A stretch of 64,000 nt of DNA from CBDCWQ01 sp965223435 (GTDB lineage: Bacteria > Myxococcota > Kuafuiibacteriia > Kuafuiibacteriales > Kuafuiibacteriaceae). Made by a program: the position numbers and the translations under genes. Below are positions 35,177 to 44,795 of the stretch, piece by piece. The notes beneath the pieces are model-generated. The model was not told the origin of the DNA and did not search any database. It was given only the letters and a program-made list of their open reading frames with translations. The stretch is taken from positions 248,001 to 312,000 of the forward strand of contig CBDCWQ010000009.1 in the NCBI GenBank assembly GCA_965223435.1, written 5' to 3'. The stretch's first letter is position 1, and each line of letters begins with the position of its first letter.

Positions 35177-38100
35177 CTAATCCGCGCGCGCGTCAGTGAT
35201 GCTAAGACGCATCTCTTTTGAGTTCGCACCGAGCTCCGGCGCATACATCGCAAAACCTCGCGCGGGCATGGCGTGAAAGGCGCCAGGAATTTCAGCCCGC
35301 AGACGATACTCAAGTTTCAGCTTCCCTTGTTCCAAGGTGCGGAGAAAAAAGACCACCTTTTCGTCGCGAAGCTCCATATGGGTCACCGCCTCTTGATGGT
35401 TAGAACCACTTCGCAACAAGATAGACTCCGCCCCCGCGGGTTTCGGGTCCTCAAAAGCTAGAAAAGTATAACGATTTTTGGACTCCAGCATCAATTCGAC
35501 CAGTATGAGATCACCACTTGAAACCGTATCCTGAGAGCGAAGGAGCGTCTTTTTGTAAGCGGCCTCCTTCAAATCAACCCGCTGCCCGCGATGACCGTGG
35601 ACCTGGTGAACACGATCCTGTCGTGTGAGCCGGTAGTACCGGCGAGCCACCTTGATCTCTAGCCCGGCGTCACCAACATCTTCTTCCAGACTAAAATACG
35701 ACAAGTAGGCGTTGAAATAGACCGCACCACGGCCCTTGCGCCGAATCTTGAACACGTGCTGGCCGGGTGTCATCGCCACACCGCTCAGCCTAAACTCGCC
35801 ATCAAAAGACAAAAGATTGCTGCCATCGATGTGAACCGTCTTGACCTTTTCACCATCCATGTAGAGCTCGAGGTCATAGTCCGTCTGCCCCTCCAAGGCG
35901 CTCCTCATATAATGCGCAAAAGCGGCAACGGTCACCGCGGTGTCTCTTGTCGATCGCCAATACCATCCGTTTTGACGGTGATTCAGCAACCATTTGACAA
36001 TCTTTGCCGCCCGTGGGTCCCGAGGCCGAATGGTCACAAGCGCACGCAAGAAAGTCGCATTGGTTTCGACGTCGTTGTTCCACCAATACCACCACTGGCG
36101 ACCATCGCCCTCGACCCATGCGGTCTCATTTTCATGGTCTTCCTTGAGAAACTGTAGCCCATTTTCTAGCAAAAGCTCGGCATGCTTCGCATCACCAAGA
36201 TTCCAAAGTGCCATCGCCAAAAGGCTTTTGCCGTACACGGAAAGCTTCGCGCGCCGCGCGATCAGATATCCATTGAGGACATCGCTTTTCTCTTCGGCCA
36301 AGCTCATCACATAGGCAAAAAACGCGTCCGTGTTTGAAACCCACTCGTGTTTTTCATAGTGCGTTAGGTGTTCGGCGACCAACGTCCGCATCGCGGCCAA
36401 CCCTCGAGAGATCATCGCCTGCGGAACCGAAACACCAGCCTCTTTGGCTTCGTGTAGTCCAAAAAGGACATAGGCGCTGGTATAAAGAGAGGGTCCATCA
36501 CGCCCCCACCACCCCCACCCACCCGATGCATGCTGCATTTTCTGGAGGCGCGCCAAGCTGGTGGTGATGATGTCATTCATGACCGATGTGTTGTACACGG
36601 GATTTCGGTCAAAACGTTTGTACTGCCGTGCGCGACGCGCCCTCACCTCCTCGGATGAAGAGGATAGGTGCTGAGGGTTGAGATCTTGACGAATCTTTTC
36701 GATGTCCTCAAGCGTGTACCCACCAGCAAGCTCCAACGCCCGCCGCGTCAGTACCGCCGGCATAAAACGACTCATCGTCTGTTCGGTACAGCCGTAAGGA
36801 TAGTCCAAGAGAAAGGGAAGCGCATCGATCATGGCGCCCGCCAACGAGGGGGACCATCGCACCACAAGTTCAGTTTGGTCCTTTTTGATCGCTTCGGGTA
36901 CATGGAGCGTGAAAGTGCGGTCTACAGAACCGGCCCCTTCGGCCCCCGAAATGCTTCCCACCTTGGCGATCGTCTTTTTCACACCGTGAACCAAAGCAGC
37001 AAAACGAAGTTCCTTGGCGTCTGATTCTTGCTCGGTAAGCGCCAAGACCTTGACCACGGCTTCGCCCTCGTCTTTGACATCAACCCAAAAATCGACCCGC
37101 TTTTCCTCGTCATGCGGTACGTTAATCCAGGACACCCTCGGACCGTCCACTTTGAGGAGTTTGTCGGACACGCTCAGTTCAACCTTCACCCGCTGGTCGC
37201 TTCCGAGGCGGTTGTGGACATTGGCAGAAATCATCACGCGGTCCCGCTCGCGGAAGAAGCGCGGTGCCTGAAGACGGACCAAGAGTTTTTTGGTCGTCAC
37301 CAGCTCGGTACTGCCCTCACCCACCCGGGTTTGTTTGGTCATGCCCCACGCTTTGGCCCGCCAGGTCGTCAGGTTGTCGGGAAAGGTCCACTTGACCGTG
37401 GCCCGCCCGTCCGCGCCCGTCTTCACGGTTCGAAAGGCGGCGGTGCCTAAAAAACGCCGCCGCACCGTAGGTTTCGAAAAGCCCCCACCCTCCAAGGGCG
37501 CCTCAGCGACCTTGGCCTCAAGACTGGCGGGAGCCCGAGCGCCAATCGCCTTTTGGCGATTCCCACGTTTGGGTTTATTGTTGGAGTCGTCCTTCAGTGA
37601 GCGCTTTTTGGGAACAAGCTCTCGTTGCAAGCCGAGTTGCCCATCGGCATCCGACTCGAACAGCTCGAGGCGGCTGCTCGTCGATAGAAACCCCTGTCCC
37701 AACACGGGCGGCTCATCCTTTTTGCCCACGAAGTCAACTTCAGCTTGCATCCACGACTGCGTCGCGTATTGCAAAACCCAAAACGCCTGCTGGTCCGGGC
37801 GCGGCAGGCGATGTCCCGTCGCATACGATCGCTTCAAATTGGTCCTCGAAGCGATGACATGGCGACGCTTTTGCGCCCAAAAGTGCTTTCGAATATCCGG
37901 CGTAAGCTCCGGTTGAATATAGAGCACCGACTTATCAAACACCGACAACACCACTTGGGCTGCGGTCGGTTTTCCCCCCAAGGTGGTGGTAAGAACTTCA
38001 AGATCCGCTTCGCGGCCGGCCCGAAACTCAGAGCGCGTCTTTTTGAGAGAAACCAAAATTTCAGAGTCTTGGGGCGGAACCAAAAGCTCCCGGGCTTCTC

Positions 38101-41100
38101 CTGAAACCCTTCCGGCCCCCACCAAAGTGGCCTCCACAAAAAAGTTGGGAACATGGGCCTTGGTGATGGGCACTCGAACGACCCTGGTTTTGCCCTGAAG
38201 CCGAATCACCTTGGGTGCAAGGAGCGCGCCTCCATCTACTTTGTCCGAAAAAAGGACATGGGCGCCAGCAACCTCTGAAGAAATCAGCAGCTTCGCGGTC
38301 TCTCCGACTTGGTAGGTCCGCCGGTCAGCAATGACCTCAAGATGATTGAACCGAAAGCGGCGACCATTCAAGTCTCGACCCCATACCCAGACGAGCGTGG
38401 TGCCCAAAACCTCGCCCCCCCATGGGTCTTGCGTCCGGTAGGTGATGCGGTACTGTCCCGACGCGGTGGCGTCCCATCGGAACGCCCCCAAGCCATCTTC
38501 GCCCGTCTTGACCACTTTCGTGACCAGAGGTGTTTCCTCGAGGGTGTCCCCGTTGTCGCCAACATAGGCTACACGCGAAACCTCGACGCGCCCTTCGGTC
38601 GCGAGCGGGGTTCCATCCGGAAGAAAGGTTCGGATGAGGCTTACGACCGTTTCCCCGGTTCGGTAGTAGCCATGCTCGACCTCTAAGCTTGCAAAAAACT
38701 GACTTCGCGTAGCCAGCACCTCGCCTTCGCCGCGAATCATGCGACGAGATGCATCCGTCACTTCGGCCTCGACAATAAAACGATGATCCGTATCCGAAAA
38801 ATGCTTTAGAACTGGGTCCGTATGGACCTTAAACGCCAGCCGGCCCTCTCGGTCCAGCCTCGCCTTTCCTTCCATGACCAACACCCTGGGCGGTTCGGGA
38901 CGATGACCAAACCCCAACCATTGCCCCGAACCGCCCCATCGTGCCCACCAAGAAAACCAGGGATACGCATAAAAAGCCCGCCCGTAACCCCGTCCGTAAA
39001 GCCAATCCCACCGGCCCGGCGCCAACAACGAAGGCGTGTAGGTCGTTCGGTAGACCTTGTAGCGAACCTGGGCATCCGGCACCGGCCCCCCAAAATAATA
39101 CTCGGCTTTCACCGAGACCGAAAACGGGTCACCAAGCTTGGCCACGTCATCCTTGGCCTCTACCGTGACTTCAAATTCGGGCTTTTTGTATTCCTCAACA
39201 CGAAACTCTGCACGCCCGGTCGTCAAAATCCGCCCATCGACTTTCAAGCGCACCATATACAGCCCGAGAGCGGCCGTTTTCTTGAGAACCAAGTCAAAAG
39301 CCACACCACCGTACTCGTCGGTCTTGTGGGCCTGTTCGTAGATCTTGGTGTTCCTCGCGTCATAGATCTCAACACCGACCCGCAGGTTGGGCAAAGGAGG
39401 CCGATAACGCCCCTGCCTTTTTTGGCGCAACCAGGCGTGAGCCTGCACTTTCTGAAGTGGACGATAGACCGGCCGATCGGTCACCACCATGGCGGTGTAG
39501 CCTTCCTTCGTGTGGGTTGGTCGATACCCGGCGTAAAAATAGCCATCCCCCGAATAGGTGTACCGACCTCCATGCTTTACGGTGATGAGCTGCTGATGGT
39601 TCGACGCACCGATCTTCACCAGACCCGCTCGAGACGTTTTGCTTTTGAATGACTTGTGTTTGATGTGCTGCTCGCCACCTTGATAGTCAATCCAGTACTC
39701 AAAAACATCGACTTTTGCCCCTCTCACCGGCTTGCCGGACTCTGCATCAACGACCCACAAGATTCTCCCATCAGGCCCTCTTTTCTCAACCACCGCGGTC
39801 GACTCCAACATAAGAAGAGCACGCGAGAGTTCTTTGGAAAGCGCCTCATCGCTGTACGCAAAAATGGCCCAGAGTCCTTGGCCAGATATCGGAATATCGG
39901 TTTCGCTCTTTTGTCTGCGGCGATGTTCTGGAGCAGCGAGCGAAAAGCTAAAATGCTTAACCCCGGGGCGCGCAAACTTTTGATAGTTTTGCCCCTGGTC
40001 TTGATAAAGCAGATAGCTGCTCGGCTGCTGCAGCGAATAGTGAATCGGCCGATATCCCGACTTTTTGTGTTTGATCCAGTCGGCCTTAAAAGCCTTGGTA
40101 AACCGAGGCAGATCGATTTTCACCGCTTTTGCGTACACTTTTTCGATATTCCGATGCTCAATTTCAATCTGCGTCTTTCGCCCCGCCAAAAGAGCGCCGG
40201 GGATTTTGAAATGCGCGCCCGGCTGCTTGATGACGCGAAGCTGATGAGCCACTTCGGAGGCGAATTTCCCCTTCGGGAACTTCTTCTCAAGCGCCTCGTA
40301 CTCGGCGATGGCCCGCCCATACTGTTGCCGAGTCTGAAAATAGACTCCGCGGTAATACCGCGCAGCCTCGATGGAGCCGGACTCAGGATACGCTTCAACC
40401 ACGCGGCCCAACAGGTGAATGACGTTTTCGTCCTCGGGTACGCGATAAACACCGATACGGGTAGCGATGAGACCAAGTACTTCATCATCCCCCAGAGTCC
40501 ACAGCGAATGACCCTCTATTTGCTTAGAAAAAGGGCGCGCGCCTTGGTGCCACCAACCGGACAACCGATTGAGTCGCTGGGCACCGTCTCGTGCATTGAA
40601 GAGCAACGCCTGGCGAACAAGAGCCTGCGCCGCAAACGATTTCTTCGCGGTCTTATCCATCTGGCCAATGTTGCTCAGCAGGAACTTGATTTTTTGCGTG
40701 GTGGAAAGGCCCTCCGCGTACGCGTCAGGCAGAGATTCAAAGATCACATTCCCGTCTTCGTCGACCGGGAGACCCTTGGGATGGGTTTGGTGAAGAAGTT
40801 GGTTCTGGAAACGGCCATACCCACCCGGGGTTGGCTCACTGACCAGATCGTCGTCTGCAGTCTCCCATGCGTAGTACCAATACGACCACCGATCGTCGTA
40901 GGGCGTAAAACGTGCAAGCGCCGCCACCAAATCAAAGTCGATGGCCACCTGCTCCGCAAAATGTTGAGCCGCCTCCGCTTGACCCGAAGGAACCGCCGAC
41001 CGCGCAAAAAGCATTCGGGCCGTCTCTAGGTGGCGAATCGCATGGGCCCGGTCCCGCTTGTAGGTTGTCTGCCGGCGCCCTTGCCGGTACACACCCCGAT

Positions 41101-41587
41101 GAAACGTCCCCCCCTTGGTTGTGCCCCAGTGGGGAATGGCGAGGTACACATTGCCCATCACCCGACGGAGCCGAGCCCGATCTCGGTCATCGGTGAAAAG
41201 GGAAACCGCATCCTCCAGCCACACCAAACCTTCTTGATACGCCTGGAGTCGAAAACTCGAAAGCGCTGCGCGGTGCGCAGCAACAAGGGCGCGCTCATCA
41301 TGGGTGTCATGAAGGACAAAAGCCCGAAAACCATCGCGCGCCTCCTTATAGTTCTTGTTGGCGTACGCGTCTTGGGCCAAGATCCACCACGCCTCAGCGC
41401 TTCGTTTTTCGAAGCCCTGTTTCAGCGCGCGAATCCGACGCTCGCGGGCCCTGTTTTCCTCCGCCTGGGCCGCATACTCCGCCCCGGGCACGCTCGGTTC
41501 ATCCTGTGCGCCCTTGTAACCTTTGGGTCCGCAAGCCGCACAATACACGGCGACGCTGAAGACAATTCGGGGTCTCCATACACGCAT
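35177..41587 (-). CDS. Bacterial alpha-2-macroglobulin family lipoprotein with thioester motif
   Basis: 2136 residues, longer than typical bacterial homologues (about 1500-1900). A signal peptide ends CAAC (Cys19), suggesting lipidation. The N-terminal 450 residues are TPR-like (AWWILAQDAYANKNYKEARD, AARYYRGVYFQTRQQYGRAIAEYEAL). Macroglobulin beta domains follow (VVTDRPVYRPLQKVQAHAWL, YKKPEFEVTV). The family centre is FPDNLTTWRAKAWGMT, and the thioester motif GCTEQ has Cys1600 and Gln1603 intact. Helical repeats of the thioester domain (HASGGWGWWGRDGPS, TSAYVLFGL) come next, then the receptor-like C-terminus. Bacterial homologues trap attacking proteases at the cell surface by covalent thioester capture. 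Its ATG lies three bases after the stop of the penicillin acylase homologue, so the two are one operon. The more usual partner, PBP1C, is absent. Confidence 0.95.
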   Translation of the reverse strand: MRVWRPRIVFSVAVYCAACGPKGYKGAQDEPSVPGAEYAAQAEENRARERRIRALKQGFEKRSAEAWWILAQDAYANKNYKEARDGFRAFVLHDTHDERALVAAHRAALSSFRLQAYQEGLVWLEDAVSLFTDDRDRARLRRVMGNVYLAIPHWGTTKGGTFHRGVYRQGRRQTTYKRDRAHAIRHLETARMLFARSAVPSGQAEAAQHFAEQVAIDFDLVAALARFTPYDDRWSYWYYAWETADDDLVSEPTPGGYGRFQNQLLHQTHPKGLPVDEDGNVIFESLPDAYAEGLSTTQKIKFLLSNIGQMDKTAKKSFAAQALVRQALLFNARDGAQRLNRLSGWWHQGARPFSKQIEGHSLWTLGDDEVLGLIATRIGVYRVPEDENVIHLLGRVVEAYPESGSIEAARYYRGVYFQTRQQYGRAIAEYEALEKKFPKGKFASEVAHQLRVIKQPGAHFKIPGALLAGRKTQIEIEHRNIEKVYAKAVKIDLPRFTKAFKADWIKHKKSGYRPIHYSLQQPSSYLLYQDQGQNYQKFARPGVKHFSFSLAAPEHRRRQKSETDIPISGQGLWAIFAYSDEALSKELSRALLMLESTAVVEKRGPDGRILWVVDAESGKPVRGAKVDVFEYWIDYQGGEQHIKHKSFKSKTSRAGLVKIGASNHQQLITVKHGGRYTYSGDGYFYAGYRPTHTKEGYTAMVVTDRPVYRPLQKVQAHAWLRQKRQGRYRPPLPNLRVGVEIYDARNTKIYEQAHKTDEYGGVAFDLVLKKTAALGLYMVRLKVDGRILTTGRAEFRVEEYKKPEFEVTVEAKDDVAKLGDPFSVSVKAEYYFGGPVPDAQVRYKVYRTTYTPSLLAPGRWDWLYGRGYGRAFYAYPWFSWWARWGGSGQWLGFGHRPEPPRVLVMEGKARLDREGRLAFKVHTDPVLKHFSDTDHRFIVEAEVTDASRRMIRGEGEVLATRSQFFASLEVEHGYYRTGETVVSLIRTFLPDGTPLATEGRVEVSRVAYVGDNGDTLEETPLVTKVVKTGEDGLGAFRWDATASGQYRITYRTQDPWGGEVLGTTLVWVWGRDLNGRRFRFNHLEVIADRRTYQVGETAKLLISSEVAGAHVLFSDKVDGGALLAPKVIRLQGKTRVVRVPITKAHVPNFFVEATLVGAGRVSGEARELLVPPQDSEILVSLKKTRSEFRAGREADLEVLTTTLGGKPTAAQVVLSVFDKSVLYIQPELTPDIRKHFWAQKRRHVIASRTNLKRSYATGHRLPRPDQQAFWVLQYATQSWMQAEVDFVGKKDEPPVLGQGFLSTSSRLELFESDADGQLGLQRELVPKKRSLKDDSNNKPKRGNRQKAIGARAPASLEAKVAEAPLEGGGFSKPTVRRRFLGTAAFRTVKTGADGRATVKWTFPDNLTTWRAKAWGMTKQTRVGEGSTELVTTKKLLVRLQAPRFFRERDRVMISANVHNRLGSDQRVKVELSVSDKLLKVDGPRVSWINVPHDEEKRVDFWVDVKDEGEAVVKVLALTEQESDAKELRFAALVHGVKKTIAKVGSISGAEGAGSVDRTFTLHVPEAIKKDQTELVVRWSPSLAGAMIDALPFLLDYPYGCTEQTMSRFMPAVLTRRALELAGGYTLEDIEKIRQDLNPQHLSSSSEEVRARRARQYKRFDRNPVYNTSVMNDIITTSLARLQKMQHASGGWGWWGRDGPSLYTSAYVLFGLHEAKEAGVSVPQAMISRGLAAMRTLVAEHLTHYEKHEWVSNTDAFFAYVMSLAEEKSDVLNGYLIARRAKLSVYGKSLLAMALWNLGDAKHAELLLENGLQFLKEDHENETAWVEGDGRQWWYWWNNDVETNATFLRALVTIRPRDPRAAKIVKWLLNHRQNGWYWRSTRDTAVTVAAFAHYMRSALEGQTDYDLELYMDGEKVKTVHIDGSNLLSFDGEFRLSGVAMTPGQHVFKIRRKGRGAVYFNAYLSYFSLEEDVGDAGLEIKVARRYYRLTRQDRVHQVHGHRGQRVDLKEAAYKKTLLRSQDTVSSGDLILVELMLESKNRYTFLAFEDPKPAGAESILLRSGSNHQEAVTHMELRDEKVVFFLRTLEQGKLKLEYRLRAEIPGAFHAMPARGFAMYAPELGANSKEMRLSITDARAD

Positions 41588-41590
41588 GAT

Positions 41591-43699
41591 TCAATCCCCT
41601 GGTCCGGGAGGGACGATACGATGGTAACGCCCCGACAAGTATTCATGAATAAAACGGTCGTAGCTTGGCGCAAAACAGGAACCATCGACCCCACCGGGAA
41701 GACTCGAATAAGCGGCGTCTTCACCAAGGTCACAGACAAACCGATAGGCCGGAGCAATCACAAGCCTTTGCCCCTGAACCCGAAGGGTCGACGCCTGAGA
41801 CACCGTGGCCGGGGATCCGGGCAACGGATAGGGTCCTCGGTTCACACCCCATGCACCCGGCAAAAACCCAAACAGAAGATGCGAAAACTCAAGGGTCTGG
41901 ACCTCGCCCCAAGGCGATGGGCACACGTCCTTCACACCCGCCAAAGCAGCCATGAGCCGCTGCCCCCGGTCCCCGACCCAAGAAGAAGGCGAAGCCAAAA
42001 GACGGTCCAGCCCATTGGACCACCAAAGCCCCACTTCGCTGTCCTCGAGCGCTTCTTGAAACCACGCCCCTCCAAGCTCCGCCCCAAGCGCCTGCAGCGC
42101 CGCGCTGTGGGCCACACAAAACGCATGCGCCCCTTTGCTCTCGGCATCGCACCGAAAATCCCAGCCCAAAAGGGCATCCTTGAGAGGACCCGCGGGCAAG
42201 GCCTTCGCCCAAAACGACTGAAAACGGAGCCCCTGCCGAGAATACAGGTCTCGCTGAATCGCCTGAAAGCTCGCCACGTCGTGATCCCCACGGGCAACCA
42301 AAAGCTCGGTGATGCGATTCAAGCGATAGGTCGGCTGAGCCAAAGTAGAGAGCACGCGACCATCCCGCGACAGGCGCCCCTCGTTTGCGGTCACTGCCCA
42401 CGGCAAACCGGCCTGCCTGGGAAGTGAAGCCGGTGGAACCAGGCCCGCCCATCGCCGTTTGTCCCCAGAAGACACCGGAAAGAGCCCAGACCAACCTCCG
42501 GTGCGCACCGGCACCGCGCCCGCCTGACAGTACCGAACGTCTCCACTGCGGTCCGCCAAGACGTAGTGCAAGCTGAGGGTACTGGCACTCCTGAGGATCT
42601 TCTCGGCCTCCTCAGCGCTTTTGGCCCACGGCAAGCGCATGTAGGCGTCGATGGTTGCGGGCGCCGAGTCCAAAGCGGCCCACCGACTCGAAAGCGCCAG
42701 GCCATCGTCTTGGCCGTTCCAGGCGACCACGCCGCGAGGCCCATCGTAAAAACGAAGCAAGAGGGGGGGGCGAAACCGCCGCCGAATCTCTATCACCCGC
42801 TCATCGAGTTTCCGGTCCCCCCCCTCGGGCTCCCGCGTCGACGACGAACGGATGCTTTCAATCGAAAAGTCTACGTTGTCGGCCACCGAGAAGGTCCCGC
42901 TCCAAGCCACGTCCCGATTGCGCCCCACGGCCAAAGCCGGAAGCCCGGGGATGCTTGCCCCCAGCCAGATTTGTTGGCCCACGCGCGCCCGGACCTCGAT
43001 AAACAACGACGGAATCTGGTTCACCTGCAGATGGGGATCACCGGCCAACAGCGGATACCCGGAGCGCGTGCCGCCCCCTCGCATCGCAAAGGCATTGCTC
43101 CCGCCTACGGCCGGCTGACCGCCGTAGCCCGGAAGTCCCAGGCCATCGACGCGAGGCACCGCCCTGAGAACCCGAGGGTCCCATCCCGCGAGGTGCGGTG
43201 AGAACATGGCTTCCAAACATGCCGGATCTGCCCCCGCGCGAAGGGCATCGACCAATGCTTGCTCCATGCGCTCCTGCCCCCCAGCCAGGCCCAAATAGGC
43301 CGAAAGCAACAATCCAGAAACGAGGGTTGCAGGGTCTGGCGCCGCTAGGCGCGCCACCAGGGATGCGCGCTCAAGCGACGTCGGCGCTTCACGAACCCCA
43401 CAGGCCAGACCACCAAGGTACTGGTCCACCCGCTCCCGAGCAAACACGGACAGCTGCCGAGCCCCCGTTTCTCCGCGCCGAGGGAGGTCCAAACGATGGG
43501 ACAAAGCATCCAAAGACACCAAGGCGGGAAGCGGAAACAGACGTTCTGAGAGCTGGCCGCGGCCGGCGGTCCCCAGCAGCAAGGACTGCAGCGGGCGATG
43601 AAAGCCGTGAAGAAACCCGAGACTCCAATAAGCCTCCATGTCCGTATCCACCCGAAACCCCGGGACGCCATTGCGGTCGTAACTCAAGCCTCGGCTCAC
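41591..43699 (-). CDS. Penicillin acylase family (Ntn hydrolase), no signal peptide
   Basis: 702 residues. Penicillin/AHL acylases cut amide bonds after self-processing that exposes an N-terminal serine. The alpha part opens with YDRNGVPGFRVDTDMEAYWSLGFLHG. The processing site and nucleophile are in GGSNAFAMRG (Ser201). The beta part continues PLLAGDPHLQVNQIPSLFIEV, LPALAVGRNRDVAWSGTF (oxyanion region) and VTANEGRLS. The only in-frame start is a GTG at 43699, after an in-frame TGA. That GTG lies inside dispersed repeat R4, so the export signal expected for this family may have been lost by repeat insertion. Alternatively the protein is cytoplasmic. First gene of an operon with the macroglobulin. 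Substrate unknown: peptides, lactones or peptidoglycan fragments are all possible. Confidence 0.9.
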   Translation of the reverse strand: MSRGLSYDRNGVPGFRVDTDMEAYWSLGFLHGFHRPLQSLLLGTAGRGQLSERLFPLPALVSLDALSHRLDLPRRGETGARQLSVFARERVDQYLGGLACGVREAPTSLERASLVARLAAPDPATLVSGLLLSAYLGLAGGQERMEQALVDALRAGADPACLEAMFSPHLAGWDPRVLRAVPRVDGLGLPGYGGQPAVGGSNAFAMRGGGTRSGYPLLAGDPHLQVNQIPSLFIEVRARVGQQIWLGASIPGLPALAVGRNRDVAWSGTFSVADNVDFSIESIRSSSTREPEGGDRKLDERVIEIRRRFRPPLLLRFYDGPRGVVAWNGQDDGLALSSRWAALDSAPATIDAYMRLPWAKSAEEAEKILRSASTLSLHYVLADRSGDVRYCQAGAVPVRTGGWSGLFPVSSGDKRRWAGLVPPASLPRQAGLPWAVTANEGRLSRDGRVLSTLAQPTYRLNRITELLVARGDHDVASFQAIQRDLYSRQGLRFQSFWAKALPAGPLKDALLGWDFRCDAESKGAHAFCVAHSAALQALGAELGGAWFQEALEDSEVGLWWSNGLDRLLASPSSWVGDRGQRLMAALAGVKDVCPSPWGEVQTLEFSHLLFGFLPGAWGVNRGPYPLPGSPATVSQASTLRVQGQRLVIAPAYRFVCDLGEDAAYSSLPGGVDGSCFAPSYDRFIHEYLSGRYHRIVPPGPGD

Positions 43700-43774
43700 T
43701 TGCTTCGACCCTCACGCATCCCTCAGCCCAAACCAACGCGGGTTCAGCGCTGCAAGGCCCGGTCCGAAGTGAGC
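43683..43774 (+). repeat. Dispersed repeat, copy R4
   Basis: It contains GGCCCGGTCCGAAGTGA at 43757-43773 and the block CCAACGCGGGTTCAGCGCTGC before it. Its left end overlaps the start codon and first codons of the penicillin acylase gene. Best match is copy R2 at 6129-6228 in reverse complement. Confidence 0.7.
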
Positions 43775-43910
43775 TCGGGGATGAATGCGCACGTTTTTGG
43801 GCAATTACAGCGAAACCTCTGCGCGGTTGGACACGCCGAAGTTCAGGTACCACGACTCACTGTTTAAGTCTTTCATCAGCGCCACCGAGAGAAAAGGCAC
43901 TGCGATGAAA

Positions 43911-44795
43911 TCAAAGACCCGAGCGATCCCCTCGACGCCTCGGTCCCCCGTCACCGACTTTGCGCAAAACCTCTGAAAACGAAATCCCCAGATGCACCCC
44001 TAAGGACCGGCGTCGTTCTTCATGGATACGAACGGGGGCGTATCGGTCCGTTCCGTAGACCACGCCCCCCATGAGGTACCGCGTGAGACCGGGCTCCATG
44101 CCCATCACTTCCACAAGGCCCTTCATCTTGAGATCAAAGTAAAAGCTCATGCCTGAAAAGTCGTTGATCCACTTGACCCCTGTCTTTTCGTTCTCCAAAA
44201 AATCCGAGCTTGGGACGTACCCGAGGCGCATCCCAAAAACCGAATCGACAACCGGAAACAATTGGGTGACCACGCCGATGGCAATACCCAACGTATTCAT
44301 GACCACATCGCCGTACTCGAAGCCAAATTCCGTGAAGCCATCAATGACTTCAAAACCGTTCCACAAAAGCGCCGTAAAAATACCCGCGAACCACACCGCG
44401 CGATCGTGGGGAACACCCAGATATTCATACAAGGGGGCGACGATGTGCATGCTCACGTAGCTCGAATAAAGGTGCCCCAGCTTGTCGGCCCCACCCGCAT
44501 AAGTCTCATGTCCGGCGAAGCCAGTTTCTCGCAGTTTGAAGGGCTGAAGCCCATCCTCCCACCAGGCCTGCGTTCCCCAAACCAGCACCCCTGCCGTCAA
44601 ACCGGCAGAAACCAAGCCGATGACCAGACTGTTGGCCCCAGAATCCTCGGGCGCCTGAACACGCACCTCCTGGCCGTCGGCCCAAGGCGCCTTCTCGGTG
44701 TCAGGGGTCGCCGAGGCGCCCCCAGCGGGCAGCGCAGCCATCAGCGACACCACAAAAATGGGACACGACGGAATCAACAAAGCTCCGGGAATCAA
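43911..44795 (-). CDS. DUF2279-like membrane/periplasmic protein
   Basis: 294 residues. The TTG start overlaps the stop of the DUF924 gene (TTGA), which indicates translational coupling. An N-terminal signal-like segment (LLIPSCPIFVVSLMAALPAGGASA) is followed by two or three hydrophobic stretches (SLVIGLVSAGLTAGVLVWG, WFAGIFTALLWNGFEVIDGF, MNTLGIAIGVVTQL). The motif YAGGADKLGHLYSSYV with Asp, Lys and His resembles the DUF2279/YfiM family. Function unknown. Confidence 0.7.
   Translation of the reverse strand: MIPGALLIPSCPIFVVSLMAALPAGGASATPDTEKAPWADGQEVRVQAPEDSGANSLVIGLVSAGLTAGVLVWGTQAWWEDGLQPFKLRETGFAGHETYAGGADKLGHLYSSYVSMHIVAPLYEYLGVPHDRAVWFAGIFTALLWNGFEVIDGFTEFGFEYGDVVMNTLGIAIGVVTQLFPVVDSVFGMRLGYVPSSDFLENEKTGVKWINDFSGMSFYFDLKMKGLVEVMGMEPGLTRYLMGGVVYGTDRYAPVRIHEERRRSLGVHLGISFSEVLRKVGDGGPRRRGDRSGL

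Noticed and set aside
39656..41029. 457-residue plus-strand frame inside the macroglobulin gene
   Set aside because: Antisense to the TPR/macroglobulin region, which has clear family motifs; the long open frame follows from high GC.
41030..42427. 465-residue plus-strand frame opposite the acylase and macroglobulin genes
   Set aside because: Proline/arginine-rich antisense shadow with no signal, motif or ribosome-binding site.
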